From Flavobacteriales bacterium (GTDB taxonomy: Bacteria > Bacteroidota > Bacteroidia > Flavobacteriales_E > Vicingaceae): 64,000 nucleotides of DNA. A model generated the notes under the pieces. It saw nothing but the letters and a program-made list of their open reading frames with translations, ran no database searches and was not told the DNA's origin. A program made the position numbers and the translations under genes. The stretch spans positions 1 to 64,000 of the forward strand of contig JACJZA010000010.1 in the NCBI GenBank assembly GCA_020635825.1, written 5' to 3'. Shown one piece after another: positions 7,732-17,881 of this stretch (within the stretch, counting starts at the first letter, position 1; each line of letters starts with the position of its first letter).

Positions 7732-10700
7732 ATGAAGAAGGTATTATTTGCATTAATTATTACTTTAATGAGTTATAGTAATTCATTTGCTTCTCACGTA
7801 ATGGGTGCTGATATTACTTATACATGTGTTGGAGGGAATGATTACTTAGTTACACTTACTATTTACCGTGATTGTTCAGGTATCGATATTGGCACAGATC
7901 CTCAAACTATTGACCTTACTTCCTCTTGTGGAAATTTCACTGTTGATTTAGATTGGGTAAGTACTTCTGATGTATCTCAAGTTTGTGGAACAGCAACAAC
8001 AACATGTAACGGGGGCACATTACCAGGAACTGAACAGTCTGTTTTTTCTGGAATTGTTACCATGCCTCCTTGTGCTGATTGGATAATGAGTTGGAATCTT
8101 TGTTGTAGAAATGGTGGTATTGTAAATTTAGTTGATCCAGATTTACAAGATTTATACATTCAAACCACATTAAATAATGTATTGGCTCCATGTAATAATT
8201 CTCCTCAGTTCTTAGCATTACCAACTCCTTATTTATGTTCAAATCAATTAACCATTTATAATCACGGTGCTGCTGATATTGACGGTGATTCATTGTATTA
8301 CCAATTTACAACTCCACTTGGAGGAACAACCCCTCCAGGTACTCTATTAAATTTTGAAACAGGTTATTCAGCTAATAATCCAATTATTAATGCTTCTGGA
8401 ATGAATCTTAACCCATCAACTGGAGAGATGTGTTTTACTCCGGTTGGAGGTCAAATTTGTGTTGTCTCTGTAATTGTTTATGAGTATCGAAATAATGTAT
8501 TAATAGGAACACAGATTAGAGAGATGCAAGTTGTAGTTTCCACCTCATGTTTTAATACAGCCCCTTTTGGAGGAAGTGCTCCTTCCTGTGGAAATGTGGG
8601 TGGGATGCAAATTACTCAATCAGGACCAACGGTAATCCAAACCGATAGTAATTCGGTATCGATGTGTCCTTCAGATTCAATTTGTTTTGAGGTTAATTTC
8701 TCTGATCCTGATGGAGATAATATAACAGTTACATCTAATATAGCGACAGCTATTCCTGGAGCTTCTTTTACAATATTAAATAATGGGACCACAAATCCCA
8801 TAGGTCAATTTTGCTGGAGCCCTACACCTTTAGATTCGGGAATCAATGTATTAACTGTTAATTTAGTTGATGATGCTTGCCCTATATCAGCCAGTCAATA
8901 TTATACTTATGATATTACAGTGTTTGACCAACCATACGCAGGACCTGATCAAACAATTTGTGGACCTCAATGGGCACAATTAAATGCCTCAGGTGGAGCT
9001 GGCTATACTTGGTCTGTAATTTCAGGAGACCCTATAGTCCCAGGGACTAACATTACCTGTAATCCATGCGCAAATCCACAAGTTAAACCAGCTGTTACTA
9101 CCACTTATTTACTTACAAGTAGCTTAACTGCTGCATGTATAAATACAGACACTGTTGTTGTAAATGTTGTTCCTGACTATACTTTAGCTTCATTTGGAGA
9201 TACTGTTTTGTGTGATTATTTAACTACCTCAATTGGGGTTACAGTAACACCTGCTACTGGAACGTATACTTTTAACTGGGATAATAGTGGGACACTTAAT
9301 GATAACACAACAGCCACACCTGATGCTTCTCCAACTTCAACCACTACATATCATGCTACAATTACTTCACCTTTCGGATGTATTAAAACTGATTCAGTAG
9401 TTGTTGGTGTAAATCCACCTCCAAGTTTAACTCTTACTCCTGGTGATACCAGTATTTGTTTAGGGAGCTCTGTAAATTTTGACATACAATCAACTTGTAT
9501 TTATACATTAGAAATGTTTGATAGCTTTGGTGATGGTTGGAATGGTCAAAGTTTAGATATTTATGATAACGGAGTACTAGTAGGAACATATACTGTACTT
9601 TCAACAGATAATAACGGAGATTGGAATACTGTTACATTTCCAATTACAAATGGAAATAACTTAACAATAGTGTATAATACTGGTTCCTTTCAAAGTGAAT
9701 CTTCATTTAATTTAATTGATGGGCAAGGAAACACTCAATTTAGTGTTTCACAAGGAGGAATGAGTGGCTGGGTTGATGGTTCTACAATTTATACTGGTGT
9801 TGGAAATTGTGGACCAACTTTGTCTACATATAACTTTAATTGGACTCCATCGACTGGATTATCAGCAACAAACATTCAAAATCCTATTGCAACACCCACA
9901 ACTACTACAACTTATACTGTAACTTTGTCAGATACAAGTGGATGTAGTGTTGATAGATCTCAAACTATAACTACCGTTCCCAATTATACTCTTATTACTA
10001 CTCAATCAGATTCAATTGTTTGTTTGGGTGAATCTGTAAACTTTTCTGTTTCTGTTACTCCGAGTGGTAGCTACAACTTTAACTGGACTCCTGCTTCAAT
10101 AATGGACAATCCTACTAGTCAAAATCCAATAGCCACTTTTACAAGCTCAGGAAATAATACCATAATAGTTGAAGCCAATAATGGTGGTGGGTGTATTAAA
10201 CAAGATACTCTTAGTGTATACGTATCTTCAGTATTTGCACCAAACATAAATATTTTAAATTCAGATACTACTATTGGTTGTAATGATTCTGTAATTGTAA
10301 ATTTAGATATGGGAGCTAGTCCAACTTGTGATTATACTTTGGTAATGAGTGACCCTGGATGGGGAGATGGATGGAATGGACAAGATATTACCATTGTGCA
10401 AGATGGAACTCCTATTGGTACATATACTCAAACTTCATCAGACCCAGACCCTTTAACAGTTACTTTTGAATTGATAAATGGAAGTAATATTCAAATCATT
10501 TATGGAACCGGTTCATTTCAATCTGAGTCTGCATTTGATTTAATTGATGGACAAGGAAACATTCAGTTGAGTGTTCAAGAAGGAGATATGGTAGGTTGGA
10601 TAGATGGTCAAGTGATTTATACTGGAACTGTAAATTGTGGAGGTTCCCCAACTTCCAATTATCTAATCAGTTGGACTCCCACTAATGGAGTTTCTAATCC

Positions 10701-12372
10701 AACTATTCAAAATCCAATATTAACACCTGGAACTACTACAACATATTTTGTAACCGTAAGCGATTCATCTGGTAGTTGTTTTGATACTGATTCTATTATG
10801 GTAACCTTATCATCACAAGTATTTGGTTCTGCTTCATCAACTCCTGCTACATGTAATGGATCTAATGACGGACAAATTATTGCAAATGCAAGTGGTTCAA
10901 ACCCTCCTTTTACTTTTAATTTTTATGACTCTACTGGTGTTGTATTATTACAAACAAATACCAATACAATTGGAGCTGATACATTATTTAATATTTCTTC
11001 TGGCAGCTATTTAGTGAACATTGAAGATGATTTAGGTTGTTCTTATGACACTTTAATCTCTTTGGTTCCGACGTCACAGGTTATTATTGACTCAATAAGT
11101 GATGATGAATTGATTTGTATTGGAAGTACTGCAACAATCCAAGCTTTTGCATCTGGAGGAACTGCTCCATTATCTTTAATATGGGACAATGGTTTAGTAG
11201 GAAATGGTCCTCATTCTGTTTCTCCAACTGTTAACACATCCTATTCTGTTTTTGCACAAGATGCTTTAGGTTGTTTATCAGCAACTGAGAGTGTAACAAT
11301 TACATTAAGAGATTCTATTCAATTAAATACCATTTCGGTTGCTAGAGATTCTATTTGTCCAAACGATACTACTTTAGTTTCAATACTTCCTGCAACAGGT
11401 GGTCTTGGCACAGGATACAACTATACATGGTTTGATAGCAACAATAACCCAGTTGGAGTTGGGCTAAATGCAATTGTCACTCCCAATAATAGTTCTGAAA
11501 CTTATACAGTTGTTGTGACTGATGGATGTACTACCCCTGCTGTTAATAGTAGTATTAATGTATTTTGGTCTCCTGTTCCACTTCCTAATTTAAGCGCAAC
11601 AAATATAAACGGCTGTTATCCTATTACGACTTCTTTTACCAATACTACTTCAAATCTTTCTAATATTAATTCTGTTACTTGGTATTTTGGAGATGGATTA
11701 ACGTCTAATAATATTTTAACTGTAGATCATACTTATAACTCTCCGGGATGTTATGATGTTTCTTTAAGTGTAGTTTCGGATATAGGATGCGAAAGAGATA
11801 CTACTTTTGACAATTTGGTATGTGCATTTGATTACCCAATTGCAGATTTCACGATGAATCCTCAACCTACAGACATTACCAATCCATATATTGAATTTAC
11901 AAATCAAAGTATTGGAAATATACAAAACAACTGGTTTTTTACAGGAGGAATTCCATTATATTCTACCGAAGTAAACCCTTATGTTGAATATCCAGATGAT
12001 AGTGCTGGTGTTTATTTAGTAGAATTAACGGTTACAAATTCCGATGGATGTACTAACTCAATTATTAAAGAAGTCATCATAAATGGACTTTACTTGTTGT
12101 ATATGCCAAATAGTTTCACTCCTAATGGTGACAATTTAAATGAGGTATTTAAGCCTAAAGGAGATGGAATCGATGCTTCTTACTATCATTTTATGATATT
12201 TGATAGATGGGGTGAAAAATTATTTGAAACAGATGATATAAATGAAGGATGGGATGGAACATACAATGGAGAACCTGTACCCACCGGAATTTATGTATGG
12301 AAAATAAATACTAGGGAATTATATCGAGATGTAAAAACTGAACATATAGGCAATGTTCGATTATTAAGATAA
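7732..12372 (+). CDS. Giant secreted protein with Ig/PKD-like repeats and T9SS type-B sorting domain
   Basis: A 1546-residue secreted protein. The signal peptide ends at ...SNSFA. Residues 21 to about 270 form the widespread Bacteroidota N-terminal module starting SHVMGADITYTCVGG. Repeated Ig/PKD-like modules follow with 'TPTTTTTYTVTLSD' lines, including a PKD domain (WYFGDG, about residue 1320). The last 90 or so residues are a gliding-motility-associated CHU_C / type-B T9SS signal (MPNSFTPNGDNLNEVF, IFDRWGEKLFET, GWDGTYNG, GIYVWKI). Type-B cargo normally needs a PorP/SprF-like partner; none is adjacent. Two copies of a roughly 105-residue 'GDGWNGQ' module (about residues 589-694 and 866-970) are nested inside Ig-like repeats. 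It probably acts as a surface adhesin or matrix protein. Confidence 0.93.
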   Translation: MKKVLFALIITLMSYSNSFASHVMGADITYTCVGGNDYLVTLTIYRDCSGIDIGTDPQTIDLTSSCGNFTVDLDWVSTSDVSQVCGTATTTCNGGTLPGTEQSVFSGIVTMPPCADWIMSWNLCCRNGGIVNLVDPDLQDLYIQTTLNNVLAPCNNSPQFLALPTPYLCSNQLTIYNHGAADIDGDSLYYQFTTPLGGTTPPGTLLNFETGYSANNPIINASGMNLNPSTGEMCFTPVGGQICVVSVIVYEYRNNVLIGTQIREMQVVVSTSCFNTAPFGGSAPSCGNVGGMQITQSGPTVIQTDSNSVSMCPSDSICFEVNFSDPDGDNITVTSNIATAIPGASFTILNNGTTNPIGQFCWSPTPLDSGINVLTVNLVDDACPISASQYYTYDITVFDQPYAGPDQTICGPQWAQLNASGGAGYTWSVISGDPIVPGTNITCNPCANPQVKPAVTTTYLLTSSLTAACINTDTVVVNVVPDYTLASFGDTVLCDYLTTSIGVTVTPATGTYTFNWDNSGTLNDNTTATPDASPTSTTTYHATITSPFGCIKTDSVVVGVNPPPSLTLTPGDTSICLGSSVNFDIQSTCIYTLEMFDSFGDGWNGQSLDIYDNGVLVGTYTVLSTDNNGDWNTVTFPITNGNNLTIVYNTGSFQSESSFNLIDGQGNTQFSVSQGGMSGWVDGSTIYTGVGNCGPTLSTYNFNWTPSTGLSATNIQNPIATPTTTTTYTVTLSDTSGCSVDRSQTITTVPNYTLITTQSDSIVCLGESVNFSVSVTPSGSYNFNWTPASIMDNPTSQNPIATFTSSGNNTIIVEANNGGGCIKQDTLSVYVSSVFAPNINILNSDTTIGCNDSVIVNLDMGASPTCDYTLVMSDPGWGDGWNGQDITIVQDGTPIGTYTQTSSDPDPLTVTFELINGSNIQIIYGTGSFQSESAFDLIDGQGNIQLSVQEGDMVGWIDGQVIYTGTVNCGGSPTSNYLISWTPTNGVSNPTIQNPILTPGTTTTYFVTVSDSSGSCFDTDSIMVTLSSQVFGSASSTPATCNGSNDGQIIANASGSNPPFTFNFYDSTGVVLLQTNTNTIGADTLFNISSGSYLVNIEDDLGCSYDTLISLVPTSQVIIDSISDDELICIGSTATIQAFASGGTAPLSLIWDNGLVGNGPHSVSPTVNTSYSVFAQDALGCLSATESVTITLRDSIQLNTISVARDSICPNDTTLVSILPATGGLGTGYNYTWFDSNNNPVGVGLNAIVTPNNSSETYTVVVTDGCTTPAVNSSINVFWSPVPLPNLSATNINGCYPITTSFTNTTSNLSNINSVTWYFGDGLTSNNILTVDHTYNSPGCYDVSLSVVSDIGCERDTTFDNLVCAFDYPIADFTMNPQPTDITNPYIEFTNQSIGNIQNNWFFTGGIPLYSTEVNPYVEYPDDSAGVYLVELTVTNSDGCTNSIIKEVIINGLYLLYMPNSFTPNGDNLNEVFKPKGDGIDASYYHFMIFDRWGEKLFETDDINEGWDGTYNGEPVPTGIYVWKINTRELYRDVKTEHIGNVRLLR

Positions 12373-12405
12373 AAAAAAGCTCCAAGATGTCTTGGAGCTT
12401 TTTTT
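12371..12405. terminator. Bidirectional terminator between convergent genes
   Basis: Perfect stem AGCTCCAAGA / TCTTGGAGCT (12378-12387 and 12390-12399) with a 2-nt central loop, flanked by A7 on the left and T6 on the right. It can stop transcription both from the large T9SS gene and from the leftward cluster ending at 12420. Confidence 0.9.
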
Positions 12406-12419
12406 ATGAATACATTAAT

Positions 12420-12734
12420 TTATTTTAGTTTCACTGCAGTACCATAAGCAAGCATTTCAGCTGCTCCCTGCATAACTTGTGAGGTTGTAAATCGTACATT
12501 AACAATTGCATCAGCTCCTAATTTTTGGGCATCATCTAACATTCTTTTTATAGCTTGTTCTCTTGCATCAGCTAATAACTTAGTGTATTCTGAAATTTCA
12601 CCTCCTACTATGTTTTTTAATCCTGCAAAAATATCCCTTCCTATATTTCTTGCTCTTACTGTACTTCCTCTAACAGTACCTAATGTTTCAATTATTTCTT
12701 TTCCTTGTATTGTTGGTGTTGTAACAAATATCAT
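12420..12734 (-). CDS. YbjQ/UPF0145 family protein
   Basis: I choose the Met at 12734 (104 residues). It gives the usual family start MIFVTTPTIQGKEI, while a start at 12761 would overlap the preceding glycosyltransferase gene. Family features are LGTVRGSTVRARNIGRDIFAGLKNIVGGE and the end motif LGADAIVNVRF with a C-terminal YGTAVKL. YbjQ-like proteins form pentameric rings and were once called putative heavy-metal-binding proteins; their role is not established. It is the last gene of a leftward cluster, 1 bp after the glycosyltransferase, and is followed by the terminator at 12371-12405. Confidence 0.9.
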   Translation of the reverse strand: MIFVTTPTIQGKEIIETLGTVRGSTVRARNIGRDIFAGLKNIVGGEISEYTKLLADAREQAIKRMLDDAQKLGADAIVNVRFTTSQVMQGAAEMLAYGTAVKLK

Positions 12735-12735
12735 A

Positions 12736-14328
12736 TTAGTGAGTTTTTTGATAGATTTCAAACCAAATTAATTTTGATTCTTTTTTAAAAATAAGTTTAA
12801 AATTTGAATCATTTATAATCTCTTCTCGTTTTTTGTTATAAGTAATATTGTTGAATACATAAATAACATTTGAATCAAGTTTATTAGATTTATTTACATT
12901 AGTAAAAATCTTTTCTGAACTTAAATAGCCTGTTAATGGTCTTTCTAAAGTATGCTGAAATAAAAAAGGAGCTATTACTTGGTTATCATAAAAATTACCT
13001 TTTTCTAGATACTCAACTGCTTCTTTGTTGGCTATACATACTTCTTTATAGTTTAAAGTATCATCTCCAAAATTTTTATCATTTATTAAATAATTAATAA
13101 GAAAAAAAGTAAAAACACCTGATATAATTATTAGCTTATACTTATTTAAGATTTGAATATTGTTTTCAATAAAATAAAGAGTAATAATAATCAGCAAAGG
13201 AATAATGCAAAATAAATATCTTAAACTGTCAAATTGAGAAGAAGAGAACAGTAAGTAGATAATTATAAATAGCGTTGAAATCCCTAACCAAGATCCTAGT
13301 TTTTTATTTTCATTGTATATATCCCAAGTAAATAATTTAAGACAATACAAAAACAATAATGGAACTATAGAAACTGTAATCCAAAATGGTAATTTCCAAT
13401 AATTGAAAAATACTTTATACAGAGCAAATATGAATACTAAAAAAAATATTCTTTTCCATAAAACATATTTTCTTTGCAATAAAACACAAACTAAAAAAAA
13501 GGTAATTGTAATAGGTTTCCTTCCTTGATCAATAAACACATAATGAAAGGATTTCATTATTCTATCATAGTAAGAATCCCAAGTAAAATTAAAATCATCA
13601 AGTCTGTTTGGAGCCACAAACCATCCATAAGTCAGATATAGAACAAAAGTATGTAATGCAATAAATAATAGTGGAACCGATAATAGTAAATTCTCTTTGA
13701 AAAACTTCCATAAAAATATTTTTTCCTTTTCATATAATACATATCGTATTACATTCCATAGAATTATTGTAACAATAAATAGAACTCCTGTTTCTTTTAC
13801 TAAAACCAGTGAAGCTCCACTTACAATATATAGTAAGTATTTATTATTTAAGTAAAAAAATACCGTTAAAAATAAAAAAAGAGTCAGCAAAATTTCAGGC
13901 AAAACAAGATTGAATTGCCCAAGAAAAATTCCCTGAAAAGACAAAAGTAAAACAGAATAAAATGCAATTTTATTGGAGAAAATGTTTTTTAAGGTAAAAT
14001 AGATTACCAACAAAAGTAATAATGAGAGAAATGTGGCAAATAAATGAGTTGAAAGGATGCTAGTGCCAAATAAAAAAGTCCATATTCCTCCTAAAAAGAA
14101 AAATAAAAGGGGATGTCCCCAATGGTCTTCAAAGGAAAGAGAGCTTGGCAGCATACTAGGAATTTGGCTTCCCATTTTCCTAATAGAAGGACCATACACC
14201 CACAATTCATCACTAAAATAAGGAAGCGAAAAATATGAACTTTTAAAGATTACTAGTGCCAAACAAATTATTGAAACTAATAATAAGTATTTGTCATTTA
14301 ACCCCTTTCTAACATTTGAAAAGAACAT
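12736..14328 (-). CDS. GT39-like membrane glycosyltransferase (PMT/ArnT superfamily)
   Basis: A 530-residue multi-pass membrane protein (about 10-12 hydrophobic helices) with a soluble C-terminal part. After the first helix comes LPYFSDELWVYGPS, whose acidic residues match the catalytic Asp/Glu of the first periplasmic loop in PMT/ArnT enzymes. SFEDHWGHPLLFFFLGG follows, resembling the conserved 'HPP' loop. Such enzymes transfer a sugar from a polyprenyl-phosphate donor to lipid A or proteins. The acceptor here is unknown; kdsA two genes upstream makes a surface glycolipid role possible, but this is inference. It starts 2 bp after the preceding T9SS gene ends. Confidence 0.8.
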   Translation of the reverse strand: MFFSNVRKGLNDKYLLLVSIICLALVIFKSSYFSLPYFSDELWVYGPSIRKMGSQIPSMLPSSLSFEDHWGHPLLFFFLGGIWTFLFGTSILSTHLFATFLSLLLLLVIYFTLKNIFSNKIAFYSVLLLSFQGIFLGQFNLVLPEILLTLFLFLTVFFYLNNKYLLYIVSGASLVLVKETGVLFIVTIILWNVIRYVLYEKEKIFLWKFFKENLLLSVPLLFIALHTFVLYLTYGWFVAPNRLDDFNFTWDSYYDRIMKSFHYVFIDQGRKPITITFFLVCVLLQRKYVLWKRIFFLVFIFALYKVFFNYWKLPFWITVSIVPLLFLYCLKLFTWDIYNENKKLGSWLGISTLFIIIYLLFSSSQFDSLRYLFCIIPLLIIITLYFIENNIQILNKYKLIIISGVFTFFLINYLINDKNFGDDTLNYKEVCIANKEAVEYLEKGNFYDNQVIAPFLFQHTLERPLTGYLSSEKIFTNVNKSNKLDSNVIYVFNNITYNKKREEIINDSNFKLIFKKESKLIWFEIYQKTH

Positions 14329-14330
14329 AG

Positions 14331-15797
14331 CTAATACTTAATAATTTTTTTTAATGCTCGACTATCATCTATAAAAACCAATTCTATAAAATAGACACCA
14401 GAAGGATATTTTCTGATATCAAATTTTGATAGATTATTAATTTTAATTCGTTTCAAATTAGCTTCAACCAAATAACATTCCTTTATTTCTTTACTAGCAT
14501 TTATTGAAATAAAATCTTTTGCCGGATTAGGTGAAATACTAAATTCAGCATCAGTATATTGATATGAACGAACATTAAGTGGGATTGTGTCAAGAATAGA
14601 TGTTACAAAAGTATCTTGATTGTTATATATAGTATCTAACTTTATTATTAAAACTTCCTCCATACCTGCACCAAATGAATTTGAAACCCCAGCACCAACC
14701 ATTTCCCCATTATTGCCTAAACAAATACTTTTTATATAATCATCATTATTGGTACCAATTACATTTGACCCGCCAGCCCAAGTTCCACTTATTGCATTTA
14801 AATGAAAAAATATGATATTCTTGGAACTTCCTCCTGTTTTAGAAAAGCCCGTAACCAATAATTTATTATTTGGAAGTTGAATTATATCATAAGCATTTTC
14901 ATCATCCGGAGTAGGTATTGGAGCATTAACAATAAAAAAGTCCCATAAATAATTACCCAATTCATCTGTACTAAATATAAAATAATCTTGATCCCCTGCG
15001 ACACTCTTACTTGTTGTATATCCAGAAACAACATAACTCCCATTATTTATCTCAATTATATTATTTGCATCTTCATATTTTTCGTCACCATAAATACTAT
15101 CCCAAAGTAAAACCCCAGCACTAGAAAATTTTAAAATATAAATTTGTGTTGAATCTGTATTAGTATTTTTTATACCAGCTACAACAATACTTGAATCTGA
15201 AGTTTCAATAATAGAATTAGCTCTATCTTTATACTCTCCTCCTATTACTTGAGACCAAAGTGTATCCCCAAACATATTAGTTTTTACTACCCAAACATCA
15301 GAAAATCCATTTGAATTATTATATGTTTCACCACAAAAAACAAATCCACTATCATAAGTTTCTGATACATCATAAATAAAATCCCAATCGTTTCCACCAT
15401 AAATTTTTGTCCATTCATGGTTCCCTAAACTATCTCTTTTCATAAGCACCCCATCGTAGCCTCCATTTCCATAACTATTTGACGACATTGCGACGATATA
15501 ACCCTTATCTTTTGTTTCTTCTATTGCATATCCCCAATCATTATTTGCACCACCCAATGCATAACTCCATAAATAATTACAATTTGAATCTAACTTCAAT
15601 AAATAAGCGTCAGTATTCCCCCAACTATTACTAGAAGTTGAACCAATAACAACATAGCCATTATCTGAAGTTGATTTTACTTCTTCTGCATGATCATTAC
15701 TTGTTCCTCCATAAGTAAAAATATGTGCCACACTATCTACTTGTGATTTTGATAATAGAGGCACCAATAAAAACAATATGGCAAATAATCTTATCAC
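14331..15797 (-). CDS. Secreted repeat protein with T9SS type-A sorting domain
   Basis: A 488-residue protein. The signal peptide ends LLSKSQ, followed by about seven repeats of the form 'TsDnGYVVIGSTSS... lLKLDSnCNYLWSYALGG', the pattern of beta-propeller-like repeats common in T9SS cargo. The C-terminus (FSISPNPAKDFISI ... YPSGVYFIELVF ... KKIIKY) is a type-A T9SS sorting domain. The start is GTG and shares one base with the kdsA stop (TAGTG), so translation is coupled to kdsA, an odd partner for a surface protein. The function is unknown; display on or release from the cell surface is expected. Confidence 0.88.
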   Translation of the reverse strand: MIRLFAILFLLVPLLSKSQVDSVAHIFTYGGTSNDHAEEVKSTSDNGYVVIGSTSSNSWGNTDAYLLKLDSNCNYLWSYALGGANNDWGYAIEETKDKGYIVAMSSNSYGNGGYDGVLMKRDSLGNHEWTKIYGGNDWDFIYDVSETYDSGFVFCGETYNNSNGFSDVWVVKTNMFGDTLWSQVIGGEYKDRANSIIETSDSSIVVAGIKNTNTDSTQIYILKFSSAGVLLWDSIYGDEKYEDANNIIEINNGSYVVSGYTTSKSVAGDQDYFIFSTDELGNYLWDFFIVNAPIPTPDDENAYDIIQLPNNKLLVTGFSKTGGSSKNIIFFHLNAISGTWAGGSNVIGTNNDDYIKSICLGNNGEMVGAGVSNSFGAGMEEVLIIKLDTIYNNQDTFVTSILDTIPLNVRSYQYTDAEFSISPNPAKDFISINASKEIKECYLVEANLKRIKINNLSKFDIRKYPSGVYFIELVFIDDSRALKKIIKY

Positions 15798-16609
15798 TAT
15801 AATGCTTTTCTAATTTTAATCAATTTAATTAGTAAATCCTCTAATAAATCTAATCTTAGCATATTTGCCCCATCGCTTTTTGCAACAGCTGGATTAGGGT
15901 GAGTTTCTATAAAAATTCCATCTACCCCAACGGCTATTCCTGCTTTTGCAATAGTTTCAATTAACTCTGGTTTTCCACCCGTAACTCCACTGGTTTGATT
16001 AGGCTGTTGTAATGAATGAGTGATATCTAACACCGTAGATGCAAATTCTTGCATTATTGGAATACCTCTATAATCTACTACTAAATCCTGATAACCAAAA
16101 GTAGTCCCTCTTTCTGTTAACCAAACATTATCGTTACCGGATTCTTTTACTTTCTTAACTGCAAATTGCATGGCATCTGCAGATAAAAACTGACCTTTTT
16201 TGATATTAACTACTTTTCCTGTATTAGCTGCAGCTACTAATAAATCAGTTTGACGACATAAAAAAGCCGGAATCTGTAAAACGTCTACATACTTAGCAGC
16301 CAATTCACATTCTTCGGCAGTATGCACATCAGTTAAAACAGGAAGTCCTAATCTATCTTTAACACTTTTAATAATAGAAAGTGCCTGTTCATCACCTATT
16401 CCGGTAAAAGAATCTAATCTTGAACGATTAGCTTTTCGATAAGAAGCTTTAAAAATATAAGGTATTTGAAGTCTTTCAGTAATTGCTTTAACTGTACAAG
16501 CAATTTCAAATACATTCTCTTCACTTTCTACAACACATGGTCCGGCAATTAAAAAAAAGTTACCTGAATCGGCATGTTTTAAATTAGGTACGTTTATCAT
16601 TTTTTTCAT
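15797..16609 (-). CDS. kdsA: 3-deoxy-8-phosphooctulonate synthase KdsA
   Basis: A 270-residue TIM-barrel enzyme that condenses phosphoenolpyruvate with arabinose-5-phosphate to make KDO-8-phosphate, the precursor of the inner core of LPS. Diagnostic segments are FFLIAGPCVVES near the N-terminus, FKASYRKANRSR, VLTDVHT, LQIPAFLCRQTDLLVAAA, NIKKGQFLS and LTERGTTFGY, in the expected order. Length is normal. The start could also be Met4. It lies 3 bp after the upstream outer-membrane-like gene and overlaps the following gene by 1 base, so it belongs to the tight leftward cluster 20862-12420. Confidence 0.97.
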   Translation of the reverse strand: MKKMINVPNLKHADSGNFFLIAGPCVVESEENVFEIACTVKAITERLQIPYIFKASYRKANRSRLDSFTGIGDEQALSIIKSVKDRLGLPVLTDVHTAEECELAAKYVDVLQIPAFLCRQTDLLVAAANTGKVVNIKKGQFLSADAMQFAVKKVKESGNDNVWLTERGTTFGYQDLVVDYRGIPIMQEFASTVLDITHSLQQPNQTSGVTGGKPELIETIAKAGIAVGVDGIFIETHPNPAVAKSDGANMLRLDLLEDLLIKLIKIRKAL

Positions 16610-16612
16610 ACA

Positions 16613-17881
16613 TCAAAAATACATTTTTAAACCTATATAAGCACTTCCTGAGTTGGTGTATTGAGGAACTAAAAAGCCTAACACATTATGGGTTCCAACA
16701 TAACACTGAAGCTTTTCCTTGAATGATTTTGCTATAGCTAAACCAAAATTATAGGTTCCATAAGCTCCATAAGAAAGATGAATTTGTGAAACCAAATTAG
16801 GCTTAAAATAATAGTATAAATTACCATAAACCCATGGAAAATAATTTGCCAAAATTTTATGACGAAATCCAAATTCAGCTTTTAATTTTGAATTAAACTG
16901 TTTTGAGTACATTAAATTGATGGATGTTGGTAATGCAATAGCATAACTTCCTTTATTACGTTGATTGGAAATTAAATTGAGTAATGAATCTCTTGAAATA
17001 CTTGACACCAAACTATCATTTAAATCAAATATATTCTCAACGTCAACTCCATCATAAGTGAATAAACTATCTGCTTGAATTTGAATAGATTTTTTATTCC
17101 ATTGAATAAAGCCCAAATCGTTAACAGCAACATATAGCTTAGAATTTTCATCTAAATTAAATTCTGAAAATAGGTCAGTTGAAACACCCAATCCATTAAA
17201 AGCTGTTATTTTTTTTGAGGCTGTATCACTATTATTGTAAATATAGTTCAAATCCAACTCTATTTCTCTACCAAATTCTTCTGTAAATAATGTACCTCTA
17301 GGAATTTTAACAGCTGTATGCTCTTGTCCTTTTATTAAAGAAAATATAACACCCTCACGAGCTATTTTGTTGTTATGAGTTCGATAGTTGATTAACCCAA
17401 AATTTAATTGTTGATAGCTAAAATAGTTGATATTTGTTTTACTCAAATCGGCATATTTTCCTGCAAATTGTTTGTTACCATCCATGAATAATTTGAATAA
17501 ATCTGCCGAAAATCTTGCATCAGCATGCTCTATCATTTCGGCACCCACCAACATCATCAATTTGGTTTTACCAAATAATGTATCAAATTTTAATTCCGCA
17601 TTTATGTTTACATTAAAATCTGCACCAAAAGTATTTAAGGTATTTAGTTTCTCATATATTTTATCTTTTTCTTCTCTGGTAATTTCACCCCCATAAATAA
17701 ATTTGTTCATAAAGGCATTATTAATGGAACTGCTGCCATAAAAATAATTTGATTGAATTGAAATATTTGTCCGACGGAGTGAATCTTCAAAAAAAGATTG
17801 AAAGTTTTGAGAATAGGCTAAAGAGCTTATAAAACAAACAAAAATGACAATTAATATATTGCTGATTTTTCTAATTTCCAT
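16613..17881 (-). CDS. Outer-membrane-barrel-like protein (DUF5723-like)
   Basis: A 422-residue protein with a signal peptide (SLAYSQ) and alternating beta-strand patterns through the chain, ending in an aromatic (SAYIGLKMYF), the usual ending of an outer-membrane beta-barrel. The middle (FGADFNVNINAELKFDTLFG, FSYQQLNFGLINYRTHNN) resembles Bacteroidota proteins annotated DUF5723, but I make this match from memory only. It overlaps the 3' end of the upstream lipoprotein gene by 11 bp. A lipoprotein plus a barrel encoded as a pair suggests that they work together at the outer membrane. Confidence 0.75.
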   Translation of the reverse strand: MEIRKISNILIVIFVCFISSLAYSQNFQSFFEDSLRRTNISIQSNYFYGSSSINNAFMNKFIYGGEITREEKDKIYEKLNTLNTFGADFNVNINAELKFDTLFGKTKLMMLVGAEMIEHADARFSADLFKLFMDGNKQFAGKYADLSKTNINYFSYQQLNFGLINYRTHNNKIAREGVIFSLIKGQEHTAVKIPRGTLFTEEFGREIELDLNYIYNNSDTASKKITAFNGLGVSTDLFSEFNLDENSKLYVAVNDLGFIQWNKKSIQIQADSLFTYDGVDVENIFDLNDSLVSSISRDSLLNLISNQRNKGSYAIALPTSINLMYSKQFNSKLKAEFGFRHKILANYFPWVYGNLYYYFKPNLVSQIHLSYGAYGTYNFGLAIAKSFKEKLQCYVGTHNVLGFLVPQYTNSGSAYIGLKMYF

